From Methyloprofundus sp. (GTDB taxonomy: Bacteria > Pseudomonadota > Gammaproteobacteria > Methylococcales > Methylomonadaceae): a stretch of 34,985 nt of DNA. Positions within the stretch are counted from its first letter, which is position 1, and each line of letters starts with the position of its first letter. The stretch covers positions 1 to 34,985 of the forward strand of contig JACUUF010000029.1 of assembly GCA_014859465.1 (NCBI GenBank), read 5' to 3'. The notes under the pieces are model-generated. The model did no database searches. It was not told where the DNA came from and saw nothing but the letters and a program-made list of their open reading frames with translations. Shown here one piece after another: positions 1-7,458 of the stretch. Position numbers and translations under genes: made by a program.

Positions 1-58
1 CTCAACACAAGGCTGGCCATTCTCATAGTTCTCGGTGGGAATGAGATGCCTATCGCTT

Positions 59-101
59 TTGACATCCTCCCCGCCTTAAAGGACAGGGATTCCTACGGCG
101 C
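59..101 (-). ncRNA. Right-end / omega-RNA 3' scaffold of the tnpB element
   Basis: Read on the minus strand, the region just after the tnpB stop forms a C-rich/G-rich stem (CCCTGTCC paired with GGCGGGG, closed by a T/A loop) and ends in GGAGGATGTCAA. In IS605-type elements the transcript of the tnpB 3' end and right end is the omega-RNA, and the flanking DNA just outside the element becomes the guide. Here the flank beyond the end would read AAGCGATAGGCATC. The motif is visible; transcription and function are inferred, and with TnpB truncated any RNA would need a TnpB supplied from elsewhere. Confidence 0.45.
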
Positions 102-440
102 TCAAGCAGCTAGGCTTGAGTCGCTTCGGTGGGTTCCTGTTGCTGACGGCATGACAGCACCGTTCACTTGGCAGGCGAGCCGGGCATGTCCTGCCCTTAG
201 AATAGTGATGGCCGCGTTGAGGTCTGCATGCTCTGCATACCCACATGCGACGCACTCAAACTTGGATTGTGTCTTGCGATTCTCAGCGGCCACATGCTTG
301 CAAGCCGGACAAGTCCGACTGGTGTTTCTTGGGTTGATGGCAAGTACGCCACCACCTCGCCAGGCTTGCTTGTATTCCAACTGGCGGCGAAACTCGCCCC
401 AGCCTTGATCAATCTTCCTTGCTGGTTTAAACCTCGGCCT
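102..440 (-). pseudogene. tnpB: tnpB fragment (IS605 OrfB), C-terminal third only
   Basis: About 110 residues of a TnpB-family RNA-guided nuclease remain. The zinc-ribbon (CPAC, then CVAC about 20 residues later) and the third RuvC motif (HADLNAAI with its Asp) are intact, followed by the usual C-terminal tail ending THRSDSSLAA. The frame is open upstream through WGEFRRQLEYK and closes with a stop at about 441-443. The N-terminal helical part and the RuvC-I Asp and RuvC-II Glu are missing, so the product cannot be an active nuclease. The sequence left of about 425 is well conserved, suggesting the deletion is recent or that the piece was mobilised as a short element. Confidence 0.8.
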
Positions 441-496
441 TTAGGCCGAAAGGAGCGCCCCGCAACAAGCGAAGCGATGTTGCTTTATCGGGCGCG

Positions 497-529
497 GATT
501 GGGGAGGGGATGTATACCCCTTCCCAATC
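497..529. repeat. Subterminal hairpin of the IS605-type element
   Basis: Perfect 13-bp stem (one G-U pair) with a 7-nt loop: GATTGGGGAGGGG pairs with CCCCTTCCCAATC around ATGTATA. IS200/IS605 transposases recognise such hairpins at the element ends. Two more stems precede it: 435-448 (CGGCCT/AGGCCG) and 455-495 (GCGCCC/GGGCGC enclosing GCAACA/TGTTGC). The structure is read directly; its role as the left end is inferred from position. Confidence 0.7.
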
Positions 530-549
530 ATTGGCCTCATCCCAACGGG

Positions 550-1091
550 ATGTTTCCTTATTGCTTGGTTTTGCGGTGGGTTTATCTAAACGCGCTTATG
601 CTTATATTTATCCTACATTCAATGTTGTGTCGCAATTTCCAGTGGTCGGCTGGATTCCATTGTTGACGATATTTCTGGGTATAGATGAAGCGCTGAAAAT
701 TGCCGCTATTTCACTTGCGGTCATTGTGCCGGTGACCCTCAATACCTACAAAGGAATTCGTAATATTCCGCAATCGCTAATCGACGTGGGCAGAGTGTAT
801 CAATTTAATGTATGGCAGAAGTTTGTGCGTATCGTTATGCCTGCTGCCTTACCTAATATCTTCAGTGGTGTCCGTCAAGGGGTGATGCAAGCATGGCTTT
901 CCTTGGTGTTTGTTGAGTTATTGTCATCCAGTGAAGGCATTGGCTACCTCATGGTCTGGGGGCGTCAGTTGCTACAGATGGATATTGTCTTTATCGGCAT
1001 CATCGTTATTGGTGTCCTGGGTTTGCTACTAGATTTTGTTTTACGCTTGCTCGAGTCACGTTTGCAAACCTGGCGCCAACAAGCATTTTAG
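550..1091 (+). pseudogene. ABC transporter permease 1, 5'-truncated by the IS element
   Basis: The C-terminal about 180 residues of a NitT/TauT-type (BPD_transp_1) inner-membrane permease. The EAA loop for docking the ATPase is present (QSLIDVGRVYQFNVW followed by VMPAALPNIFSG), as are the last four or so membrane segments. The first 70-80 residues expected by comparison with permease 2 are missing and replaced by the mobile-element sequence. The reading frame stays open back through the element, and an ATG at 510 inside its terminal hairpin is in frame, so a shortened chimeric protein could be made. No homologous N-terminus appears upstream of the element within the window, so the insertion came with a deletion or rearrangement. 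It lies 9 bp ahead of permease 2, probably its original heterodimer partner. Confidence 0.75.
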
Positions 1092-1100
1092 GAGAAAAAA

Positions 1101-1892
1101 ATGGCGATTGTAAAAGCTATCTATCTTTCAGTGAAAAAACGCGATTATCGAGGCTGGGTACTACCTATCGCTTTTATACTGCTGTGGTCTATCGCGTCCA
1201 CCTTTGATTGGGTCAACCCTAAATTGATTCCTACGCCCTACGCTGTGCTTGAGACCGCTTGGCAACAGTTGTTTGTGGGGGATTTTTTTACAGGAGCTGG
1301 CGCGAGTTTGTTAAGAAATGTGAGCGGGTTTTTTATTGGTGGTTTGTCTGGAATAGCACTAGGTGTGCTATTAGGTGTGTCACGCTGGGCTGAGCGTTTG
1401 TTTGGCCCTTCATTTAATGCGCTCAGACAGGTTTCTCTGTTTGCATGGCTGCCATTGATCTCATCATGGTTTGGTTATGGTAACGATGCCAAGATTTTAT
1501 TTATTGCCTTGTCTGCTTTTTATCCTGTTGCCCTCAATACCTTTGAGGGCGTTCGCAGTATTTCGCTGAATCAGCTAGAGGTGGCAAAAGTCTATGGATT
1601 TAATCGATGGCAATTAATAACCCGTTTGATTTTGCCGGCGGCCTCGCCGCAAATTTTGGTTGGTTTGCAATTATCCTTAGTGTTTGCTTGGTTGGCGACG
1701 ATCGGTTCAGAGTTGTTGTTAGCCAATTGGGGCATCGGCTTGGGCAATGTTGTGATTCGTGGACGTGAGGCTTTTAATGTGCCATTGATTATTTTTGGTA
1801 TGTTCATCATCGGCTTGGTCGGGGCAACACTCAATCGATTCGCACAACGTGCGGAAAGGTATTTACTACGTTGGCGGGATAACGCCGATTAA
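1101..1892 (+). CDS. ABC transporter permease 2 (NitT/TauT-like)
   Basis: Inner-membrane permease of 263 residues in the BPD_transp_1 family that includes SsuC, TauC and nitrate/bicarbonate permeases. About six hydrophobic segments are visible, from VLPIAFILLWSIA near residue 20 to the last at about 225-245. The EAA loop reads LEVAKVYGFNRWQ, then LILPAASPQILVGL. The start is supported by a GGAG overlapping the stop of permease 1. It precedes the binding-protein and ATPase genes on the same strand. Because permease 1 and 2 are adjacent and different, the intact transporter probably used a heterodimeric channel; with permease 1 damaged, this half may be orphaned. The substrate cannot be read from the sequence. 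Confidence 0.85.
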   Translation: MAIVKAIYLSVKKRDYRGWVLPIAFILLWSIASTFDWVNPKLIPTPYAVLETAWQQLFVGDFFTGAGASLLRNVSGFFIGGLSGIALGVLLGVSRWAERLFGPSFNALRQVSLFAWLPLISSWFGYGNDAKILFIALSAFYPVALNTFEGVRSISLNQLEVAKVYGFNRWQLITRLILPAASPQILVGLQLSLVFAWLATIGSELLLANWGIGLGNVVIRGREAFNVPLIIFGMFIIGLVGATLNRFAQRAERYLLRWRDNAD

Positions 1893-1972
1893 TGCACAAA
1901 AAGAAATCATGGTGAGCCGGTTTTAACGGCCACACAATACAGCAAACATACTGAAGATTAGAGAAGGATTAG

Positions 1973-3028
1973 ATGCAATTTTTAAATTTGAAAAGGCTAT
2001 TAATAACCGTCACCTTGCTGGTGCTTAACCTCACTGCATGTTCAGATAATAAGGGCAGTAGCACACTGACAGGGCAAGAAAAAACCGTGCTGAATTATCA
2101 AAGTGTGGCAGGTTTTGTCACCTTCCCTGAGTTAGCTGAGGCCTTAGGTTATCTTGGTGATATTAAGCTAAATTATGTCGGTAGCATTACTGGAGGCCCC
2201 CAAGATTTACAGGCACTGGTTACCGGTGACGTGGACTTTGCCATGGCATTCAATGGCGCAATTGTAAAGCTGGCGGCTTCTGGTATTGATATTGTCTCCT
2301 TGGTTGGCTCATACGGCAGTGATGCAAATACCGCGATTGCATATTTTGTTACTGAACAGAGCCCTATTAAAACCGCCCGAGATTTGATAGGAAAAAAAAT
2401 ATCAGTCAATACCTTAGGTGCACATTCCGAATTTACTATTAAAGAGTATTTGTATCGCAATGGCTTAAGTTCGGCAGAGATAGCAGCAGTTGAACTGACC
2501 GTATTGCCGCCAGGCAATAGTGAGCAAGTTCTGCGTGCAGGTCAGGTTGATGTAGCGCAACTCAATGGCATTCTCAAGGACGTTGCCTTACAGCGTGGAG
2601 GTCTTCGTTTGTTGTTTGCCGACATTGATCTATTTGGTGATTTTACTGCGGGCAATTATGTGGTCCGCAAGCAATTTTTAGCTAATAATCCAACTACCGT
2701 TAAAAAATTTACAGAAGGCACGGCACGTGCTATCGAATGGGCACGCAATAGTCCTCGTGAACAAGTCGTAGCCAAATTTTCAGCTATTATCAATGCGCGT
2801 GGCCGCAATGAAGATGATCGCTGGGTGCAGTTCTGGAAATCAACCGGTATTGCTGATAAAGGTGGCCTAATCACTGAAAAGCAATATCAGCAATGGATTG
2901 ACTGGATGGTGAGGGAAGGTCAGTTAGCTCCAGGAAAAATAAAGGCTGCAGACTTGATTGATAATAGCTTTAATCCTTATCTGGGTGAAGCCGATGCGGT
3001 TGTAGAAATCCTAGTCAAAGAGGAATAA
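1973..3028 (+). CDS. ABC transporter substrate-binding lipoprotein SBP1 (NMT1/THI5-like)
   Basis: A 351-residue solute-binding protein. The N-terminus is a lipoprotein signal (lipobox LTAC, Cys at 23), so the mature protein should be anchored in the periplasm. The body has the NMT1/SsuA-like pattern: a GYL motif near residue 60, GGPQDLQALVTGDVDFA near 79-95, then SPIKTARDLIGKKISVNT in the hinge region. An AGAAGGA ribosome site precedes the ATG. Four bases separate its stop from the ATPase gene, so the two are clearly co-transcribed. It is a clear paralogue of SBP2 (4756-5790), sharing SPIK.ARDLIGK, LFG.FTAG.YV and AIEW.R. Family members bind sulfonates, nitrate, pyrimidine precursors or other small molecules; I cannot assign the ligand. 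Confidence 0.85.
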   Translation: MQFLNLKRLLITVTLLVLNLTACSDNKGSSTLTGQEKTVLNYQSVAGFVTFPELAEALGYLGDIKLNYVGSITGGPQDLQALVTGDVDFAMAFNGAIVKLAASGIDIVSLVGSYGSDANTAIAYFVTEQSPIKTARDLIGKKISVNTLGAHSEFTIKEYLYRNGLSSAEIAAVELTVLPPGNSEQVLRAGQVDVAQLNGILKDVALQRGGLRLLFADIDLFGDFTAGNYVVRKQFLANNPTTVKKFTEGTARAIEWARNSPREQVVAKFSAIINARGRNEDDRWVQFWKSTGIADKGGLITEKQYQQWIDWMVREGQLAPGKIKAADLIDNSFNPYLGEADAVVEILVKEE

Positions 3029-3031
3029 TAG

Positions 3032-3850
3032 ATGAGCATAAAGTTACGCATACAAAATGTCAGGAAAACGTTTCCAGCGAAAGCTGTGAAGGGGCAGCCG
3101 CAAATTAGTAAAGATTTTATCGCCGTAGATGGCGTCAGTCTGGATGTCAAAAAAGGTGAGTTTGTGGTCATTGTCGGTCCCAGCGGTTGTGGAAAATCGA
3201 CGCTACTAGACTTGCTTGCAGGATTAACTAAACCCAGTAGCGGTCAAATTTTGCTAGATAACAAACCTATTACTGGGCCAGCCTTAGATCGGGGCATAGT
3301 CTTTCAGCAGTATGCTTTGTTCCCGTGGCTTACAGCCCTTGGCAATATTGAATTTGGCCTAGAGGCAAAAGGTATTCCTGCAAAACAGCGCCGTGAAACC
3401 GCACGCCATTTTTTGGATTTGGTGGGGCTTTCTAAATTTGAAAATCATCATCCGAATGAATTATCGGGTGGTATGAAGCAGCGCGTGGCCATTGCACGCA
3501 GCTTGGCTTATGACCCTGATGTGTTGTTAATGGATGAGCCATTTGCGGCACTCGATGCTCAGACGCGTGAGAGCTTGCAAGCTGAATTGCTGAAGATTTG
3601 GGAAAAGTCTGGCAAAACCATTGTTTTTATTACCCATGGTATTGATGAGGCGGTCTATCTTGGACAGCGTGTGGCAGTGATGACCTCATGGCCTGGCCGT
3701 ATCAAAGAAATCATACAGATTCCAGCCGCTTTGCGTAGCACAGACGAGGATGTGCGCTCTACCGCCAAATTCGGTCAATTGCGTCATCAAATCTGGAGTT
3801 TGTTACAAGATGAAGTGACGCGTGCTCAAGCACTTGAAATTAGTCGGTAA
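3032..3850 (+). CDS. ABC transporter ATPase 1 (SsuB/TauB/NrtD-like)
   Basis: Cytoplasmic ATPase of 272 residues that powers the first import system. All nucleotide-binding motifs are present: Walker A GPSGCGKST (49-57), Q-loop Gln92, signature LSGGM (144-148), Walker B VLLMDEP (164-170) and switch His202. It has an inserted lysine-rich segment near residues 15-28 before the usual A-loop. There is no C-terminal TOBE or regulatory domain, unlike molybdate or sugar ATPases. Ribosome site GAGGA lies at the end of SBP1. It is the last gene before a terminator at 3854, which separates the two transporter sets. Strong family match; substrate unknown. Confidence 0.9.
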   Translation: MSIKLRIQNVRKTFPAKAVKGQPQISKDFIAVDGVSLDVKKGEFVVIVGPSGCGKSTLLDLLAGLTKPSSGQILLDNKPITGPALDRGIVFQQYALFPWLTALGNIEFGLEAKGIPAKQRRETARHFLDLVGLSKFENHHPNELSGGMKQRVAIARSLAYDPDVLLMDEPFAALDAQTRESLQAELLKIWEKSGKTIVFITHGIDEAVYLGQRVAVMTSWPGRIKEIIQIPAALRSTDEDVRSTAKFGQLRHQIWSLLQDEVTRAQALEISR

Positions 3851-3853
3851 TTA

Positions 3854-3884
3854 GCCACTGCTTGATGTCAGTGGCGATTTTTTT
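3854..3884 (+). terminator. Intrinsic terminator between the two ABC systems
   Basis: GCCACTG (3854-3860) and CAGTGGC (3869-3875) form a perfect 7-bp stem with an 8-nt loop, followed by GATTTTTTT. It begins 4 bp after the ATPase 1 stop, with the permease 3 start only about 35 bp beyond it. It therefore either insulates two operons or acts as an attenuator of the downstream system. Confidence 0.8.
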
Positions 3885-3918
3885 GTATTTAAAAGTATTA
3901 AATTTAAGGAGTTTTACC

Positions 3919-4743
3919 ATGCCATCATTACAGCAGACTTTTGCTTTGAAAGGCTCCTCCAGTAAATTACTCGCGTTTAGCCCGGTGATTTATCAATTAT
4001 TTAGGCGCTCCATTGCCATTATTATGTTTTTGGCTTTATGGGAAATTGCGCCCCGAGTTGGCTTAGTAGAGGCTGCTTTTTTACCGCCATTATCGGAAGT
4101 GTTATTGACTGGCAAGAAGCTGTTGCTCAATGGGCAATTATTAACGCATTTGCAAGCCAGTCTGAGTCGTTCACTCATTGGCTTTTTAACCGCTATTTTG
4201 TTTGCAATTCCCTTAGGCCTGACAATCGGCTGGTATAAAGGCTTTGCTCACACCATTAGCCCATTACTTGAAATGTTGCGTAACACCTCGGCACTGGCTT
4301 TATTGCCGGTATTTATTTTGTTTTTAGGTATAGGCGAGGCCTCAAAAATTGCACTGATTATTTACGCCTGTTCGTGGCCTATTTTACTCAACACCATTAC
4401 CGCTGTGCGCAATGTCGATTCGCTACTGATTAAATCAGCTCGAACCATGGGACTAAGTCCTTTAAAGCTATTTCAAAAAGTGATTTTACCAGCCGCAGTA
4501 CCCACCATCTTTGTTGGGGTTCGTTTGGCTGGCGCTTTCTCAGTGTTGGTGTTGGTGGCGGCAGAAATGATAGGTGCCAAGGCCGGATTAGGCTATTTGA
4601 TTATTTATTCACAATATAACTTTCAAATTCCTGAAATGTTTTTAGGCATTATCTCTATTACGCTGGTTGGGCTTTCTATCAACTATTTACTCGTCTCACT
4701 AGAGCGTCATTTCACTGCATGGAAAGTGGTAAACACAGAATAA
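3919..4743 (+). CDS. ABC transporter permease 3 (NitT/TauT-like)
   Basis: Inner-membrane permease of 274 residues in the BPD_transp_1 family, with about six hydrophobic segments and an EAA loop (LIKSARTMGLSPLKLFQ, then VILPAAVPTIFVGV). I take ATG 3919 as the start because TAAGGAG sits 7 bases before it. A longer frame from TTG 3862 would have to begin inside the terminator hairpin and is rejected. It is followed 12 bp later by SBP2 and then ATPase 2, forming a complete importer with a single permease, so presumably a homodimeric channel. The substrate is not evident. Confidence 0.87.
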   Translation: MPSLQQTFALKGSSSKLLAFSPVIYQLFRRSIAIIMFLALWEIAPRVGLVEAAFLPPLSEVLLTGKKLLLNGQLLTHLQASLSRSLIGFLTAILFAIPLGLTIGWYKGFAHTISPLLEMLRNTSALALLPVFILFLGIGEASKIALIIYACSWPILLNTITAVRNVDSLLIKSARTMGLSPLKLFQKVILPAAVPTIFVGVRLAGAFSVLVLVAAEMIGAKAGLGYLIIYSQYNFQIPEMFLGIISITLVGLSINYLLVSLERHFTAWKVVNTE

Positions 4744-4755
4744 AAGGGGGTTGAA

Positions 4756-5790
4756 ATGTTATTTATCAAACGATTTTTAAAGTTAATTTTATTATTAGTT
4801 TCTGCAGCGCTGCTATTAGTTGCCTGCTCCAATGAGGATGTATCCGACCCTGTACATAAAGAGGGTTACGAAACTTTGGAGTTCAAGTATTTGGGTTCAC
4901 CAGGTATGGTGACACTGGTCGAACTGGCGGAGGATTTAGGTTATTTAGCGCCAGTAAAACTCAATTTTGTCGGCATCTCTACCGGTGGACCTCAAGGCAT
5001 ACAAACCGTACTTACCGGTGATTCTGATATCAGTAGCCCAGCCTTTAACGGCGCAGTGGTGAAGGTGGTGGCATCAAAAGCACCTGTAAAAGCGGTAATT
5101 GCTAGTTATGGTACGGAAAAAAACAGCCTTACCGGTTACTACGTATTAGCGAATAGTCCGATTAAAAGCGCGCGAGATTTAATTGGCAAAACGGTGGCGG
5201 TTAATACCATGGGCGCACAGATGGAATTTATGCTCACTGAATATTTGCGCCGCAGTGGATTAAGCAAAGATGAGGTTGCCCAAGTCACATTGATAGTCAT
5301 TCCTCCTGGTAGCAGTGAACAAACTTTAAGGCAGCATCAAGTTGATGTGGCACCGCTCGGTGGGCCAGCGACTGAACGTGGTGGCGTCAGAATGCTATTT
5401 AATGAGTATGACTTGTTTGGTGAATTCACCGCAGGCGCTTACGTGATGTCAAACAAATTTTTACAGAAAAATCCAAATACATCGAGGCAGGTCATCGCAG
5501 GCATAGCTAAGGCCATAGAGTGGACGCGCACGACCCCAAGAGATCAAGTGATTGCACGTTTTACTGACATTATGCAAGCTCGTAACCGTAATGAAAACAT
5601 GGAGAATTTGCAGTATTTTAGCGGTTGGGGAGTGGCAGGCAAAGGCGGCCTATTTAAAGATGAAGAGTTTCAGGTTTGGGTGGATTGGCTGGTGCAGGAT
5701 GGTCAGCTGGAACAAGGGGATATTAACCTTAAACAGGTTTATAGCAATGAGTTCAACCCTTTTTTAAACGCAGCAGCGAATCAAATTTAA
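4756..5790 (+). CDS. ABC transporter substrate-binding lipoprotein SBP2 (NMT1-like)
   Basis: Periplasmic binding protein of 344 residues with a lipoprotein signal (lipobox LVAC, Cys24). It is a paralogue of SBP1: the cores align over most of the length (ELAE.LGYL, STGGPQGIQTVLTGDSDI, SPIKSARDLIGK, LFGEFTAGAYV, KAIEWTRTTPRDQV). The segment after the second hinge differs (VDVAPLGGPATERGG against VDVAQLNGILKDVALQRGG), which may alter ligand choice. Ribosome site AAAGGGGG precedes the ATG. It sits between permease 3 and ATPase 2. Two such proteins in tandem suggest either two related ligands or a duplicated uptake system. Ligand unknown. Confidence 0.85.
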   Translation: MLFIKRFLKLILLLVSAALLLVACSNEDVSDPVHKEGYETLEFKYLGSPGMVTLVELAEDLGYLAPVKLNFVGISTGGPQGIQTVLTGDSDISSPAFNGAVVKVVASKAPVKAVIASYGTEKNSLTGYYVLANSPIKSARDLIGKTVAVNTMGAQMEFMLTEYLRRSGLSKDEVAQVTLIVIPPGSSEQTLRQHQVDVAPLGGPATERGGVRMLFNEYDLFGEFTAGAYVMSNKFLQKNPNTSRQVIAGIAKAIEWTRTTPRDQVIARFTDIMQARNRNENMENLQYFSGWGVAGKGGLFKDEEFQVWVDWLVQDGQLEQGDINLKQVYSNEFNPFLNAAANQI

Positions 5791-5806
5791 CAGAAAGGTA
5801 TAAGTG

Positions 5807-6637
5807 ATGGAAAATGTCGGTACATTGGAGATTAACAATCTTCACAAACAATACAGCGTGAATGGGGAAGATTTAAAGGTATTACAGAATGTTTCTCTTT
5901 CAGTTGCCTCAGGTGATTTTGTTAGCATTGTCGGCTCAAGCGGTTGTGGAAAATCCACTTTATTGAAATTAATCATAGGGCTGGAAGATGATTATCGTGG
6001 CGAGATATTGCTTGATGGTAATAAAATTGTGGGCACCAGCCTAGATAGAGGCATCGTATTTCAAGAGCATCGTTTATTTCCCTGGCTGACGGTTGAGCAG
6101 AATATTAATGTCGGCTTGCTCAATAACACAGAACTCACTGAACAGGAAAAATACCAATCCGTAAAAGAGCATATTCAGTTGGTTGGACTGCAAGGCTTTG
6201 AAAATGCCTACCCCTATCAACTGTCTGGTGGTATGTCACAACGCGTGGCTATTGCGCGAGCGCTGGTCAACCGGCCTGAAGTTTTATTGCTGGATGAACC
6301 GTTTGGCGCTTTAGATGCCTTCACACGTAGCTATTTGCAACAAGAGTTGCAGCGCATCTGGCAAGAAGAAGGCATTACCATGATTATTGTAACGCACGAT
6401 GTGGAAGAAGCTGTTTATTTGGGCGATCGCGTGGTTGTGATGGAGCCTAGCCCAGGTCGTATCAAGCGAGTGATTGATGTTGGGCTACCTCGTCCAAGGG
6501 AGAGAAACAGTTATCAGTTTTCTGTCATTAGAGATCAAATCTTTCGAGAATTTTCAGTTATTCCAAATGAGGGTGCAGATTTAACAGTCGTCCGTGCAGA
6601 AAGCGAAACTAATTTGCAATGGAGATTTGCTTGGTAA
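5807..6637 (+). CDS. ABC transporter ATPase 2 (SsuB/TauB-like)
   Basis: Cytoplasmic ATPase of 276 residues for the second import system. Walker A GSSGCGKST (43-51), Q-loop FQEHRLFPWL, signature LSGGMSQ, Walker B VLLLDEP and switch IIVTHDVEEA are all intact. I choose ATG 5807, 8 bases after AAAGG; a GTG at 5804 is an alternative that adds one residue. The C-terminus extends past the catalytic core without a recognised domain. It is clearly related to ATPase 1 (same LFPWLT Q-loop context and PGRIK tail). No terminator is obvious after it; a 230-bp gap leads to the Mop gene. Confidence 0.9.
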   Translation: MENVGTLEINNLHKQYSVNGEDLKVLQNVSLSVASGDFVSIVGSSGCGKSTLLKLIIGLEDDYRGEILLDGNKIVGTSLDRGIVFQEHRLFPWLTVEQNINVGLLNNTELTEQEKYQSVKEHIQLVGLQGFENAYPYQLSGGMSQRVAIARALVNRPEVLLLDEPFGALDAFTRSYLQQELQRIWQEEGITMIIVTHDVEEAVYLGDRVVVMEPSPGRIKRVIDVGLPRPRERNSYQFSVIRDQIFREFSVIPNEGADLTVVRAESETNLQWRFAW

Positions 6638-6870
6638 GGAATATCAAAGGCTAAGGTAAATATTAGCTATTTATACTTCGTGCGGAGATAACTACGGATT
6701 TTTAAGCGCTGATTTTTGCCGACAGATGCGGTGCTGAAATAGCAAACTATACGGCCATTTCAGACTCTTGATGGCAACAAAAATAAGCAGCTTATAAATT
6801 CCGCATCCGTGATCGCGCAAAGTATATCAACATGATTTTAGTGGTATAAATTTTAAAAATGGAGAACAGC

Positions 6871-7089
6871 ATGAGTATTTTAGCCGTTAACGTAAGAAAT
6901 CAGTTTAAGGGTACAGTAAAAGAAATCATTGAAGGGGAGGTCGTATCTGAAGTAGATGTGGAAACCCTTTCAGGCATTATTACCGCAGTTATTACCACGA
7001 GGTCAGTCAAAGAACTTGGCTTAAAACCAGGTTCCGAAGTGGTTGCTTTGATTAAATCGACAGAAGTGTCAATCGCCACACTTTCTTAA
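6871..7089 (+). CDS. Molbindin: single Mop-domain molybdate/tungstate-binding protein
   Basis: A 72-residue cytoplasmic protein that is one complete Mop (TOBE-like) domain. It shows the family hallmarks: SILAVNVRNQFKGTV at the N-terminus, EVVSEVDVET in the middle, ITAVITTRSVKELGLKPG and a final VVALIKSTEVSI strand. Family members assemble into hexamers that bind molybdate or tungstate, serving as storage or as a buffer for molybdenum cofactor enzymes. I choose ATG 6871 because GGAG lies 6 bases upstream; the ATG at 6859 overlaps that site. It has the same strand as the ABC genes but is 230 bp away, so shared regulation is possible but not shown. A TATAAA at 6845 could be part of its own promoter. 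Confidence 0.88.
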   Translation: MSILAVNVRNQFKGTVKEIIEGEVVSEVDVETLSGIITAVITTRSVKELGLKPGSEVVALIKSTEVSIATLS

Positions 7090-7263
7090 AGCTCAGTTCA
7101 ATAATCTCATTGATTTTTGTAATCCCCCTCGAAAAATAAACGAGGTTAAACGTAGAATCTTCTCGTCAACTAAAACGCGGGAGATTCTGCATCAAAATAT
7201 CAAAATTTACCCTGAATGCGCCAAAAGCTGCGTCGTTCAGGGCATGGGTATCGACACTACTTA
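7090..7263. repeat. Cluster of three hairpins downstream of the Mop gene
   Basis: Three stem-loops lie in a row: 7127-7145 (CCTCG/CGAGG), 7154-7188 (AGAATCT/AGATTCT, extendable with G-U pairs) and 7210-7242 (CCCTGAA/TTCAGGG). None has a U-tract, so they are not ordinary terminators. They may be remnants of another repeat element next to the MITE. I see no gene here. Confidence 0.5.
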
Positions 7264-7458
7264 ACCTGAGTTCGGGATAAGAAAATCCCTTTAATATCTA
7301 GTTGTTACAGTTATATTTATGTATTTTTGTCTAAAAATACAAATAATCTTGGATTTTTAAGTCGCCTTTTAAGGGGGTATCTGCATGATTTGGCTAGGAA
7401 AATCATGGAAATATAAAAATCCCCTTTAAAATCAATAACTATTATCCCGAACTCAGGT
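7264..7458. mobile_element. 195-bp MITE with 17-bp terminal inverted repeats
   Basis: Starts with ACCTGAGTTCGGGATAA (7264-7280) and ends with its perfect reverse complement (7442-7458). It is flanked by the 6-bp direct repeat TACTTA on both sides (7258-7263 and 7459-7464), the signature of transposition. No open frame inside encodes a transposase. The interior can fold: CATGATTT/AAATCATG near 7383-7406 nested within a TTTTAAGGGG/CCCCTTTAAAA pair. Ends beginning ACC with a 6-bp duplication would fit a DDE transposase such as the IS982 family, but I cannot confirm the parent. The remaining stretch 7465-7717 holds no gene I can support. Confidence 0.88.

Larger units (their letters stand above)
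59..535 (-). mobile_element. Internally deleted IS200/IS605-type (tnpB-bearing) element
   Basis: The stretch carries the C-terminal end of a TnpB protein on the minus strand. Past its stop codon lies the G-rich sequence typical of the right end of tnpB elements (reverse complement of about 61-95, ending GGAGGATGTCAA). At the other side, 497-529 forms a 13-bp stem (one G-U pair) with loop ATGTATA, like the subterminal hairpins of this family, and further stems lie at 435-448 and 455-495. A complete tnpB is about 1.1-1.2 kb, but only about 340 bp remain, so this is a deletion derivative and cannot move by itself. It abuts a permease gene lacking its 5' end. Exact element ends are not certain; 1-58 matches nothing I recognise. 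Confidence 0.7.

Noticed and set aside
46..408. Plus-strand open frame over the mobile element
   Set aside because: It is antisense to tnpB and codes for nothing recognisable; the tnpB frame on the other strand has clear motifs.
3862..3918. N-terminal extension of permease 3
   Set aside because: It would begin with TTG inside the terminator hairpin; TAAGGAG points to ATG 3919.
6800..6870. Possible ModE-type operator before the Mop gene
   Set aside because: Short TATA-like runs are present but no full palindromic ModE site can be matched.
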